The notes under the pieces were generated by a model. The model ran no database searches, had not been told where the DNA came from, and worked only from the letters and a program-made list of their open reading frames with translations. From assembly GCF_027531545.1 (NCBI RefSeq), contig NZ_JAPZSC010000016.1, positions 416,832-480,831 of the forward strand: 64,000 nt of DNA, given 5' to 3'. This DNA comes from Silanimonas sp. Lineage in GTDB: Bacteria; Pseudomonadota; Gammaproteobacteria; Xanthomonadales; Xanthomonadaceae. Position 1 is the stretch's first letter; every line of letters starts with the position of its first letter. The translations under genes were made by a program, and so were the position numbers. Positions 48,900 to 56,545 of the stretch are shown here, in pieces.

Positions 48900-49556
48900 T
48901 CAGGGGGAAAGAGCGGGGTTGGCGTTGGCGATGCAGCGATAGACGGCCCCGTCGCGGGAGACGAGGAGCACCTGGCTGCCCTGGGCGTGGCTGGCGCCGG
49001 CCTCGTCGGGCTCGACCAGCACGTAGTGCTGGCGACCGAAGCGGTCGCGCACCTTGGCTTGCGCCGCGGAGCCGGCGGTCGCTTCGCCGAGGACGATCGT
49101 GGCGACGCGCCCGACCAGCTCTTCCTGCGAGATCGACTGGGTTTCGTCGCGGGGCAGGGCTCGGGCGAAGAAGCTGCCGAACAGGCGGGTGCCGCCGAAA
49201 GCCGGGACAACCGCCAGTGGCGCGAGCAGCCACGCCGGTAGCGTGAAGCCCGACACGCCGTGCACCAGCATCTGCACCGAGAGACCCACCACTCCGAAGA
49301 CCAGCAGGAAGGTGGCCAGCAGGATCAGCGCAGGCACCTTGCCGAAGTGCAGCCAGCCGAGGAAGCGGTCGAGCGCGCTGGAGTAGCCCGCCACCTCGGC
49401 GGCGTCGGAGGCCGAGGGGTCGAGCCACTCGTCGAGCACGCCGGAGGCGCTGAAGCCGGTGACCATGCCAAGCCCTTCGATCAGGCCGAGCATGACCACC
49501 ATCAGCAGCGCGACGACGAAGGGCAGGTTGCCGCCCGCGGTCAGGAAGTCGAGCAT
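48900..49556 (-). CDS. yqiJ: YqiJ-family membrane protein with OB-fold domain
   Basis: 218 residues. Three membrane segments: about 9-32 (NLPFVVALLMVVMLGLIEGL), about 75-98 (ALILLATFLLVFGVVGLSV) and about 105-122. The cytosolic C-terminal part (about 140-218) is an OB-fold of the NfeD/YqiJ type (EELVGRVATIVLGEATAG, FGRQHYVLVEPDEAG, QVLLVSRDGAVYRCI). YqiJ proteins pair with YqiK flotillins. Six bases after pspA. Confidence 0.9.
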   Translation of the reverse strand: MLDFLTAGGNLPFVVALLMVVMLGLIEGLGMVTGFSASGVLDEWLDPSASDAAEVAGYSSALDRFLGWLHFGKVPALILLATFLLVFGVVGLSVQMLVHGVSGFTLPAWLLAPLAVVPAFGGTRLFGSFFARALPRDETQSISQEELVGRVATIVLGEATAGSAAQAKVRDRFGRQHYVLVEPDEAGASHAQGSQVLLVSRDGAVYRCIANANPALSP

Positions 49557-49562
49557 CGCGAC

Positions 49563-50243
49563 TCAGTCCGCCTTCTTCGACTTGATCTGCGCCAGGCGCT
49601 CCTGGATGCGGTTGGCGCGCGACAGCGCTTCGAGTTCAGCGAGGCGCGCGGCATCGGCACCGCTCGGCGTCGAACCCGGCACGCCACCGGCACGTTGCAT
49701 CACGCGCGAGAAAGCGGTCTCGGCTTCGCTGACGCGGCGTGCGGGCGAGGGGCCGCTGCCGGCGGCGGCGCCACCGGCGGCCTGCGCGGCCGCGGCGGCC
49801 TTCTGCGCGGCGCGGAACTGCTGCAGTTCGCCTTCCAGCTCACGACGGCGCGCGGTGAGCGCGGCCACGTAGCCTTCCAGCTCCTTCTGCTGGCTCTGCG
49901 CCTCGGTGATGGCGTTCTCCAGCACCGGGATCTGTGCCTCGATGTCGAACTGCTTGGCGATGGCGGCCTCCGCGAGGTCCTCGCGGTTCTGCGCGACGGC
50001 CAGCTCGATCTGGTCGCCCAGCGTCTCGTGCTTCTGGTTCTCCTCGGCGAGGCGCTTGGTGGCGAGGTGGCGCGTGGCCAGGACCTTGCCGAGCTCGGCG
50101 CGCACGTCGTCGGTGGCGCCGTCGATCTCGCGCAGCGCCTGCTCCATCACCATCTCGGGCGCGGCATCCTCGACCGCATTGATCAGGGCATTGACCGAGC
50201 CGGCGATCAGCCGGCCGACGCGGGTGGAAATGGCCTCTTTCAT
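49563..50243 (-). CDS. pspA: PspA/IM30-family membrane-stress protein
   Basis: 226 residues, almost wholly helical. The N-terminal amphipathic part MKEAISTRVGRLIAGSVNALI binds membranes; DAAPEMVMEQALREIDGATDDV is the family signature; coiled coil to about 145; an Ala/Gly-rich linker (about 145-170), and a final helix (ARLAELEALSRANRIQERLAQI). The family protects the inner membrane and proton gradient. The start overlaps the upstream gene by four bases (ATGA). No pspF or pspBC nearby. Confidence 0.92.
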   Translation of the reverse strand: MKEAISTRVGRLIAGSVNALINAVEDAAPEMVMEQALREIDGATDDVRAELGKVLATRHLATKRLAEENQKHETLGDQIELAVAQNREDLAEAAIAKQFDIEAQIPVLENAITEAQSQQKELEGYVAALTARRRELEGELQQFRAAQKAAAAAQAAGGAAAGSGPSPARRVSEAETAFSRVMQRAGGVPGSTPSGADAARLAELEALSRANRIQERLAQIKSKKAD

Positions 50244-50758
50244 GGAGAACTCCTTTCAGGCGAGCTGCGATGGTGAAGGATGACCGTGCCCAGCTCCAGC
50301 ACGGAATCGATGCGCCGTGCGACCACGTCGGGCACATAGCAGGGGGCGGTTCGGGTGACGGCCAGCCGGAGCAGGCCTTCGAGCAAGGCCAGAGCGCGGT
50401 CGGCCACGCGGGCTTCGAGGGCCAGGAAATCGGCGTCCTTGGGCTCGGTGCCGGGGCCGGCCACCAGCAGGCCGGCGATCTCCGGCACGCGCTGCAGGGC
50501 TTCGGCCAACAGGGCGCTGCGCCGGCCGGTGTCGAGCTCGAAGCGGCGGATGGCTTCCACGGTCGGTGCCAATTCGCCATGCAGGCGCTGGACCGCAGAG
50601 GCCGCATCGGCGCGGGCCTCCGCCGCATCCCGGGCCTCGGCGAGGAGGGCGCGGAGCTTTTCGCTGGGGGTGGTGGCACCGCGCCGTTCGAGGCCGGCCA
50701 GGAACGCGGCGTCCTCGTCGGAGATGCGAACACTCAGCAGGGTGGTCTTGGGGCTCAT
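50240..50758 (-). CDS. Hypothetical helical protein at the head of the pspA operon
   Basis: 172 residues from the ATG at 50756-50758; a TTG 15 bases upstream is in frame. The N-terminus TLLSVRISDEDAAFLAGLER and TTPSEKLRALLAEARDAAEA looks like a ribbon-helix-helix arm followed by a helix, the arrangement of small DNA-binding proteins. The rest (about 50-172) is helical and Ala/Glu/Arg-rich with no motif. It could be a transcription factor for the operon or an RHH-containing structural partner. Uncertain. Confidence 0.7.
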   Translation of the reverse strand: MSPKTTLLSVRISDEDAAFLAGLERRGATTPSEKLRALLAEARDAAEARADAASAVQRLHGELAPTVEAIRRFELDTGRRSALLAEALQRVPEIAGLLVAGPGTEPKDADFLALEARVADRALALLEGLLRLAVTRTAPCYVPDVVARRIDSVLELGTVILHHRSSPERSSP

Positions 50759-50786
50759 GGGAGGCGCCGGCAACGAACGTATGACA

Positions 50787-50814
50787 AACGTACACGAATA
50801 GATTCGCGTGTCAA
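50787..50814 (-). promoter_or_regulatory. Promoter of the pspA-yqiJ-yqiK operon with internal inverted repeat
   Basis: Minus-strand TTGACA (50809-50814, consensus -35) and TACGTT (50787-50792, weak -10) are 16 bases apart. The spacer contains CGAAT-CT-ATTCG, part of a longer imperfect inverted repeat ACACGAAT/ATTCGCGTGT, and AACGTA occurs twice downstream. A sigma-54 signature is not seen, unlike enterobacterial psp promoters. Confidence 0.5.
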
Positions 50815-50858
50815 CACGCCCGTCGATCCCGCCGCTCCCTTCCAGCCGTAGCCCCGCC

Positions 50859-51503
50859 TCAGAGCAGCCGCTGGCTGATCGCCTTCATCACCGCATGCGT
50901 GCGGTCGCGGCAGTCGAGCTTCACCAGCAGGTCGGAGATGTAGTTCTTCACCGTGCCCTCGGAGAGGTGCAGCACGCGGCCGATCTCCTTGTTCGAGTAG
51001 CCGCCGGCCACGAGCTTCAGGATGCTGGCTTCGCGTTCGGTGAGGTGGGGTTGGCCCGCGCCGCGCTCGGCCGGCAGCAGGGCGCGCACCGGGCCCAGCG
51101 AAACGGGTTGCAGCAGGGTCTCGCCGCGGGCCACGCGATCGATGGCGTCGTGCAGGTCCTCCGGCGCGGCGTCTTTCAGCAGGAAGCCCTGCGCGCCAGC
51201 CTCGATGGCGGCCAGCATCAGTGCGCTGTCGTCGAAGGTGGTCAGCAGGATCACCGGCGTGGCGTCGCCGCTTTCGCGCAGGGCGCGGATCAAGCCGATG
51301 CCGCCGAGCCCGGGCATGCGGATGTCGCTGACGATCACGTCCACCGGGCGCTGCGGCAGGGCGGCAATCAGCCGTTCCGCATCGGGGCTTTCGAGCGCAA
51401 CGTCGAAACCGAGGTCGACGAGCAGGGCCGAGAGGCCTTTCAGCACCAGCGCCTGGTCGTCGGCCAGGGCGATTCGCGTGCGCGCGGCGTCGGGGCGGTT
51501 CAT
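50859..51503 (-). CDS. NarL/FixJ-family response regulator
   Basis: 214 residues. Receiver (about 8-125) with LADDQALV, phospho-acceptor Asp in VDVIVSDIRMPG, Thr/Ser at VILLTTFDD and Lys in GFLLKDAAPEDL. LuxR-type helix-turn-helix (about 150-212): LTEREASILKLVAGGYSNKE and GTVKNYISDLLVKL. Partner of the histidine kinase whose stop overlaps its ATG by four bases. Likely target is the divergent membrane-protein gene at 52814 and its own operon. Confidence 0.94.
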   Translation of the reverse strand: MNRPDAARTRIALADDQALVLKGLSALLVDLGFDVALESPDAERLIAALPQRPVDVIVSDIRMPGLGGIGLIRALRESGDATPVILLTTFDDSALMLAAIEAGAQGFLLKDAAPEDLHDAIDRVARGETLLQPVSLGPVRALLPAERGAGQPHLTEREASILKLVAGGYSNKEIGRVLHLSEGTVKNYISDLLVKLDCRDRTHAVMKAISQRLL

Positions 51504-52669
51504 GCGGGCACCCCCGCGGCGACGGCGGGCAGTTCGGCGCGGAAGCGCAGGCCCTGCGGCGCGCAGGCTTCGATATGCAGTTCGCCGCCGAAGGCTGCGA
51601 GGCGCTCGCGCATGCCGCGCAGGCCGTTGCCCTCCGCCAGCGGCAGCCGCCCATGGCCGTCGTCTTCCACGCTCAGGCGCAATCGGCCGTCGACGGTGTC
51701 GACGCGCAGCGCCACGTGCGAGGCCTGCCCGTGGCGCAGCGCATTCGTCAGCCCCTCCTGGGCGAAGCGCAGCAGCACTTCGGCCTGCGCCACCGAGGCC
51801 ACCCGGGCCTGCTCGCGGCCCTGCAGGTCGATGCGCACACCCGGCAGCGGCCGGGCGAGGGCGGCGAGGGCGTCGCCGAGCTGGATGCCGTCGTGTTGTC
51901 GCAGTTCGCTGACCACCGCGCGGATGTCGGCCAGCAGTTCGTCGGCCAGCTGCAGGGAAATGGCGAGCTCCTCGCGGCCGGCGAAGCTGGGATCGCGGTG
52001 CAGCGCGCGCAGGTGCAGCTTCAGGGCGGTGAGCTTGTGGCCCGCGACGTCGTGGAGCTCGCGCGACAAGCGCAGGCGCTCGTCGCTGCGCGTGGATTCC
52101 TCGAGCAGGCGCTGGGTGGCCTGCAGCTCGGCGTTGAGGTCGGCCAGCGCATCGCCGCGACGTTCGCTGCGCTCCGCGTACATCGCCGTCAGGGCGGCGA
52201 AGGCCTGGAAGCCGAGCATCGGAAGGATCGAGAGCAGCAGGTCGTCGAGCTCGAAGCCGCGCACGCGCCACAAGGCGAGCACCGCGGCGTTCAAGACCAC
52301 GAGGATGGTCGCGGCGAGTGGCAATGAGAGGATCGTGAACAGCTGGCCGGAGACGATGATCAGCAGCACCGACACGCCGGCCGAGCCGAGCAGGTGCTGG
52401 GCCACGACGACCATCAGGCCCTGCGCAAGCAAGGCAGCGATGGCGCGCGATCGATGCCGTGCATGGTCGATCACGTGCGCGGCCTGCAGCACGAACAGCA
52501 CCAGCATCGCGAGCAGGGCGCCGAACCCCAGCCACACGCCGACGTCGCCGCGAGCGAGGGCCGCGGCCGGCACCGCGCTTGCGGTGATGCCGCCCCAGGT
52601 GATGTAGGCCGCCCAACTCAAGGGAGCGAACAGGCGGGTGCGATTGCCGCGGGCGAATTCGGAGTTCAT
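51500..52669 (-). CDS. DesK-type sensor histidine kinase
   Basis: 389 residues from the ATG at 52667-52669. Five or six membrane segments in residues 10-170 with very short loops (SWAAYITWGGITASAVPAAA; MLVLFVLQAAHVIDH), so it may sense the membrane itself. HisKA_3 dimerisation helix with the phospho-His in RLSRELHDVAGHKLTALKL (about residue 212), and HATPase region with FAQEGLTNALRHG, VEDDGHGRL and GNGLRGMRERLAAFGG. Cognate regulator immediately downstream. Confidence 0.93.
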   Translation of the reverse strand: MNSEFARGNRTRLFAPLSWAAYITWGGITASAVPAAALARGDVGVWLGFGALLAMLVLFVLQAAHVIDHARHRSRAIAALLAQGLMVVVAQHLLGSAGVSVLLIIVSGQLFTILSLPLAATILVVLNAAVLALWRVRGFELDDLLLSILPMLGFQAFAALTAMYAERSERRGDALADLNAELQATQRLLEESTRSDERLRLSRELHDVAGHKLTALKLHLRALHRDPSFAGREELAISLQLADELLADIRAVVSELRQHDGIQLGDALAALARPLPGVRIDLQGREQARVASVAQAEVLLRFAQEGLTNALRHGQASHVALRVDTVDGRLRLSVEDDGHGRLPLAEGNGLRGMRERLAAFGGELHIEACAPQGLRFRAELPAVAAGVPA

Positions 52670-52700
52670 GCGCACAGTATCGGTGCGCGCACGCCCGGAT

Positions 52701-52760
52701 TTCGCCCTCCCTAAGGCGAAGGTGACTTTCCTCACCCCTCGCAGGTGCCAACCGGCACCT
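52701..52760. promoter_or_regulatory. Three successive inverted repeats in the divergent control region
   Basis: TTCGCC-N8-GGCGAA (52701-52720), GGTGA-N6-TCACC (52721-52736) and AGGTGCC-N4-GGCACCT (52743-52760) follow one another between the kinase gene and the divergent membrane-protein gene. Any could be the binding site of the adjacent NarL-type regulator. All are perfect in their arms. Confidence 0.5.
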
Positions 52761-52813
52761 CGGCGCCGCGGTGCGCGATGCGGAGACTGGCGGCACCCCC
52801 AAGGAGAGCCGTC

Positions 52814-53515
52814 ATGTACCGCGCCATCGTCATCGCCCACATCGCCTGCGGCGTCATCGCCCTCGCCACCTACTGGTTGGCCGGCCTGTCGAAGAAGGGC
52901 TCGCCGCTGCATCGCGGCGCGGGCAAGGCCTACCTGCTCAGCATGATCGGCGTCGTCGCCAGCTCGGTGGTCATGGCCGGCTTCGCTTTCGCCCGCGAGA
53001 TGGTCGTCATCGCCACCTTCCTCGCCTACCTCGTGGTGATCACGGTGACGGCGATGGCCCTCGGCTGGTTGGCCCTGCGCCGCAAGCGCGACCAGGCGGC
53101 GTACCGCGGCCTCGGCTACCGCGCCGCCGCGCTGCTGAACGTGGTGAGCGGCCTCGCGGTGTTCGCCTTCGGCATCCAGCAGGGCAACGCCTTGCTGATG
53201 GGCTTCAGCTGGGTCGGCATCATCATCGGCGGCCAGATGCTGTGGCGCGCGTGGAAGCCGCTGGCCGAGGCCAAGTGGTGGCTGCGCGAGCACATCGGCG
53301 CGATGTTGGGCTGCGGCGTGGCCACCCACATCGCTTTCCTTGGCATCGGCATCCGCCGCCTCACCGACGCGATGGGCGTGCAGGTCGACCTTGGCCTGGT
53401 GGCCTGGTTCGCACCGTTGGCGGTGTCTTTCCTCGCCGGGCTGTGGCTGGAACGGAAGTACCTCGCGAAGCCCGCCGCTGCTGCAGTGCGGAGGACCGAG
53501 GCCGCCAGCGCCTGA
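52814..53515 (+). CDS. DUF2306-like integral membrane protein
   Basis: 233 residues with AAGGAG seven bases before the ATG. Seven or so hydrophobic segments; early conserved motif HRGAGKAYLLSMIGVVASS, then GYRAAALLNVVSGLAVFAFG, WLREHIGAMLGCGVATHIAF and the last helix FAPLAVSFLAGLWLE. Histidines within or near helices (HIACG, HRGAG, HIGAM, HIAFLGIG) could bind heme, but this is speculative. Lies divergent from the two-component genes and is their probable target. Function unknown. Confidence 0.8.
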   Translation: MYRAIVIAHIACGVIALATYWLAGLSKKGSPLHRGAGKAYLLSMIGVVASSVVMAGFAFAREMVVIATFLAYLVVITVTAMALGWLALRRKRDQAAYRGLGYRAAALLNVVSGLAVFAFGIQQGNALLMGFSWVGIIIGGQMLWRAWKPLAEAKWWLREHIGAMLGCGVATHIAFLGIGIRRLTDAMGVQVDLGLVAWFAPLAVSFLAGLWLERKYLAKPAAAAVRRTEAASA

Positions 53516-53519
53516 AACG

Positions 53520-53546
53520 GCAAGGCCCGGGGATCCCGGGCCTTGC
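53520..53546. terminator. Hairpin between convergent genes
   Basis: GCAAGGCCCGGG (53520-53531) and CCCGGGCCTTGC (53535-53546) form a perfect 12-bp stem with a three-base loop, placed five bases after the membrane-protein stop and 26 bases from the convergent liuA stop. There is no clear U-tract on either strand; bidirectional termination is likely but weak. Confidence 0.65.
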
Positions 53547-53571
53547 TTGATTCCGCAGTCGTTGTTTGAAC

Positions 53572-54729
53572 TCAGGCGTTGCCGGCGAACAGCTCTCGGC
53601 CGATCAGCATGCGGCGGATCTCGTTGGTGCCTGCACCAATCGCGTACAGCTTCGCGTCGCGCAGGATGCGCCCGGTGTCGTACTCGTTGATGTAGCCGTT
53701 GCCACCCAGCGTCTGGATGGCTTCCAGTGCCACCTGCACGGCCGATTCCGAGGCGTGCAGCAGGCAGCTCGCGGCGTCCACGCGGCTCTTGTGGCCGGCG
53801 TCGTAATCGCGGCCCACCTGGTAGGCGAAGGCGCGGCTGCTCTGCAGCGCGGTGTACATGTCGGCGATCTTGCCCTGCATCAGGCCGAAGGTACCGATGG
53901 CGGCGTCGAACTGCTTGCGCTCGCGCACGTAGGGCAGGGCGATGTCCATCGCTGCCTGCATCAGGCCGAGCGGGCCACCGGTCAGCACGAGACGCTCGGT
54001 GTTCAGGCCGCTCATCAGCACCTTGACGCCCTTGTGCACTTCACCCAGCACGTTCTCGGCGGGGATCTCGCAATCCTCGAACACCAGTTCGCAGGTGTTG
54101 CTGCCGCGCATGCCGAGCTTGTCGAGCTTCTGCGCCGTGGAGAAACCCTTCATGCCCTTCTCGACGAGGAAGGCCGTCATGCACTGGCTGCCGGCCTCCT
54201 TGCCCGCGGTGCGCATGTAGACGATCAGCACGTCAGCCTCGGGGCCGTTGGTGATCCACATCTTGTTGCCATTGGCGACCCACACGTCGCCACGCAGCTC
54301 GGCGCGACAGGCCATCGAGCCCACCACGTCGGAGCCAGCGCCCGGCTCGCTCATCGCCAGCGCGCCCACCCACTCGCCGCTGCACAGCTTGGGCAGGTAC
54401 TTCGCGCGCTGCGCGGCGTTGCCGTTGACGTAGAGGTTGCTCACGCACAGGTTGGAATGCGCGCCGTAGCTCAGGCCCACCGAACCCGAGGCGCGGCTGA
54501 TCTCTTCCATCGCCACGAGGTGCGCCAGGAAGCCCATCTCGCTGCCGCCGTACTCGCCGGGCACGGTGATGCCCAGCAGGCCCATCTCGCCCAGCTTCCG
54601 CCACAGATCGGCCGGGAACAGGTTGTCGTGGTCGATCTGCGCGGCGCGCGGCGCGATTTCGCTCTCGGCGAAACGGCGGACGGCGTCGCGGAGGGCATCG
54701 ATGTCGTCGGAGAGGGGGAAGGGGCGCAT
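53572..54729 (-). CDS. liuA: Isovaleryl-CoA dehydrogenase
   Basis: 385 residues, acyl-CoA dehydrogenase family. Catalytic Glu is in the IVD-specific position [13 protein letters not shown] (about residue 240), which separates isovaleryl-CoA dehydrogenase from the other members. FAD/ETF motifs: [65 protein letters not shown]. Oxidises isovaleryl-CoA to 3-methylcrotonyl-CoA and feeds LiuBD, encoded about 10 kb away on the same strand. Confidence 0.95.
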   Translation of the reverse strand: MRPFPLSDDIDALRDAVRRFAESEIAPRAAQIDHDNLFPADLWRKLGEMGLLGITVPGEYGGSEMGFLAHLVAMEEISRASGSVGLSYGAHSNLCVSNLYVNGNAAQRAKYLPKLCSGEWVGALAMSEPGAGSDVVGSMACRAELRGDVWVANGNKMWITNGPEADVLIVYMRTAGKEAGSQCMTAFLVEKGMKGFSTAQKLDKLGMRGSNTCELVFEDCEIPAENVLGEVHKGVKVLMSGLNTERLVLTGGPLGLMQAAMDIALPYVRERKQFDAAIGTFGLMQGKIADMYTALQSSRAFAYQVGRDYDAGHKSRVDAASCLLHASESAVQVALEAIQTLGGNGYINEYDTGRILRDAKLYAIGAGTNEIRRMLIGRELFAGNA

Positions 54730-54748
54730 GGGGGTCCGGAAAGAGGGA

Positions 54749-55336
54749 TCAGGCGAACAGCAGCATCGCGACGAGGCCGACGACGAGGAGCAGGAGCAGG
54801 GCGAGGGCGATCCAATCGCCGACCGTGCGTTTGTAACGCACCTGCGGTGTGGCGCGGATGATCGCGGCGTAGTCCGGAGCGAGGACGCGACGGCCTTTCT
54901 CGCACCAGATCAGATAGAGGATGTAGGCGTGGATCAGCGTACCGACCGGAATGGCTAGCAGGCCCAGCATGGAAATCGGCGTGCCGACGTACTTCACCCA
55001 GGGCGAAAGCGTGCGGTAGCCGTAAGCGAGCGCGCCCGCCGCGGCGGCGAGCAGCCCGATGAGCACGCCGCCGCCGACCACGCCGGCCAGCTGGCGGGCG
55101 TTGCCCGGGCCGCCATCGACGCCGGGCATCAGCACGGCGACGAGGGTCAGCAGCATCATCACCGCGCCCAGCCCGAACAGCAGCCCGACGGATTTCAGCT
55201 GCCGCTCGTGGCCGATGTGGGCTTCGCGGATGGCGACGGCATCGTCGCGCGGCGGCGCGGCGAACTCGAGGTTCGCCGCGGGCGGGCGGTACGCGTCGGC
55301 GGTGCCGAGCGTGGGTTCCTTCCGCTCGGCGCCCAT
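54749..55336 (-). CDS. Hypothetical membrane protein between leucine dehydrogenase and liuA
   Basis: 195 residues. A polar N-terminus (about 1-45) precedes four membrane segments: about 48-68 ([20 protein letters not shown]), 85-105 ([20 protein letters not shown]), 112-135 ([20 protein letters not shown]) and 172-194 ([18 protein letters not shown]). The loop before the last helix, [20 protein letters not shown], recurs in several uncharacterised Lysobacterales and myxobacterial membrane proteins, as far as I recall. No function assigned. Two bases after the leucine dehydrogenase stop. Confidence 0.75.
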   Translation of the reverse strand: MGAERKEPTLGTADAYRPPAANLEFAAPPRDDAVAIREAHIGHERQLKSVGLLFGLGAVMMLLTLVAVLMPGVDGGPGNARQLAGVVGGGVLIGLLAAAAGALAYGYRTLSPWVKYVGTPISMLGLLAIPVGTLIHAYILYLIWCEKGRRVLAPDYAAIIRATPQVRYKRTVGDWIALALLLLLVVGLVAMLLFA

Positions 55337-55338
55337 GC

Positions 55339-56436
55339 TCAGCCCTTGCGACCCATGAACTGCGGTCGTGCCGAGCCGAGGTGCGGCAGCTTCAGCTTGC
55401 CGATGCTGTTGATGCGCTCTTCGGCCATGCGGTCGGCGGCGCGGAAGGTGGGGATGCCCTCGCGCTTGCTGATCTCGAAGATGCGGCCGAGGTTGTAGTA
55501 GATCGTCCGCATCATGCGCATGGCGCGCTCGCGGTTGTAGCCGTCGATCTCGAGCGAGACGTTCATCAGGCCGCCGGCGTTCACCGCGTAGTCCGGCGCG
55601 TAGAGGATGCCGCGGTTCGCCACTTCCAAGCCGATCTCGTCGTTCGCCAGCTGGTTGTTGGCGGCGCCGCAGATGATCTTGCACTTCAGGCGCGGCAGGG
55701 TGGCCGCGTTCACCGTGCCGCCGAGGGCGGTCGGCGAGTAGACGTCGGCGTCCACGTCGTAGATCTCGTCGAGGGCCACGGCCTCGCAGCCGAACTCGTC
55801 GACGGCGCGCTGCACGGCGTCCTTGTTGATGTCCGTGACGAACACCTTGGCGCCCTTCTCGCGCAGCAGCTTCACGAACTCCATGCCCACGTGGCCCACG
55901 CCCTGCACGGCGTAGCTGTACTTGCCCACGTCCTCGTTGCCGAACTTCACGTTCAGCGCGGCCATCAGGCCCTGCACGGTGCCGTAGGCGGTGAACGGCG
56001 AGGGGTCGCCCGAGCCGCCATGCACCTGGTGCACGCCGGTCACGAACTCCGTCTCGCGGAACACGTATTCCATGTCGTTGACGTCGATGCCGACGTCCTC
56101 GGCCGTGATGTAGCGGCCGTTGAGCGAATTCACGAAGCGGCCGAAGGCGCGGAACAGCGCTTCCGACTTGTCCTTGTTCGGGTCGCCGATGATCACGGCC
56201 TTGCCGCCGCCGAGGTTCAGGCCGGACACCGCCGCCTTGTAGGTCATGCCGCGCGAGAGGCGCAGCACGTCGTTCACCGCATCCTGCTCCGTGGCGTAGG
56301 GCCACATGCGCGTGCCACCGAGGGCCGGGCCCAGCACGGTGTTGTGGATGGCGATGATGGCCTTCAGGCCGGCATCCGGGTTGTGGCAGAACACCACTTC
56401 CTCGTGGCCGGTCTTGGCGAGGGTTTCGAAGATCAT
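55339..56436 (-). CDS. ldh: Leucine/branched-chain amino-acid dehydrogenase
   Basis: 365 residues from the ATG at 56434-56436 with GGAG eight bases upstream. Glu/Leu/Phe/Val dehydrogenase family: catalytic Lys in LNLGGGKAVIIGDPN, TAEDVGIDVNDME, NAD-binding GVGHVGMEFVKLL, GAANNQLA and YAPDYAVNAGG. Deaminates leucine, valine and isoleucine to 2-oxo acids. Supplies the liu pathway and, via isobutyryl-CoA, IcmF. Leucine preference is by family. Confidence 0.93.
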   Translation of the reverse strand: MIFETLAKTGHEEVVFCHNPDAGLKAIIAIHNTVLGPALGGTRMWPYATEQDAVNDVLRLSRGMTYKAAVSGLNLGGGKAVIIGDPNKDKSEALFRAFGRFVNSLNGRYITAEDVGIDVNDMEYVFRETEFVTGVHQVHGGSGDPSPFTAYGTVQGLMAALNVKFGNEDVGKYSYAVQGVGHVGMEFVKLLREKGAKVFVTDINKDAVQRAVDEFGCEAVALDEIYDVDADVYSPTALGGTVNAATLPRLKCKIICGAANNQLANDEIGLEVANRGILYAPDYAVNAGGLMNVSLEIDGYNRERAMRMMRTIYYNLGRIFEISKREGIPTFRAADRMAEERINSIGKLKLPHLGSARPQFMGRKG

Positions 56437-56458
56437 GCGGGGGCTCCGGATAGGCAAA

Positions 56459-56493
56459 GCCGCCGGGGGTACCCGGCGGCGGCGCGCATTGTA
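56459..56493 (-). promoter_or_regulatory. Candidate -10 and leader hairpin ahead of leucine dehydrogenase
   Basis: Minus-strand TACAAT lies at 56488-56493. GCCGCCGGG (56459-56467) pairs with CCCGGCGGC (56472-56480) just downstream. No -35 match. The hairpin may instead terminate the TonB-receptor transcript; TTTGCC follows it. Confidence 0.35.
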
Positions 56494-56545
56494 AAGCAAT
56501 TGCTCTAGGCGAGCCTCGGAGCAGGCCAGTGGCGCCCGGGCGCCA

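Noticed and set aside
53566..54861. A plus-strand frame opposite liuA
   Set aside because: liuA has all acyl-CoA dehydrogenase motifs on the minus strand; the antisense product is His/Ala/Gly-rich without a domain.
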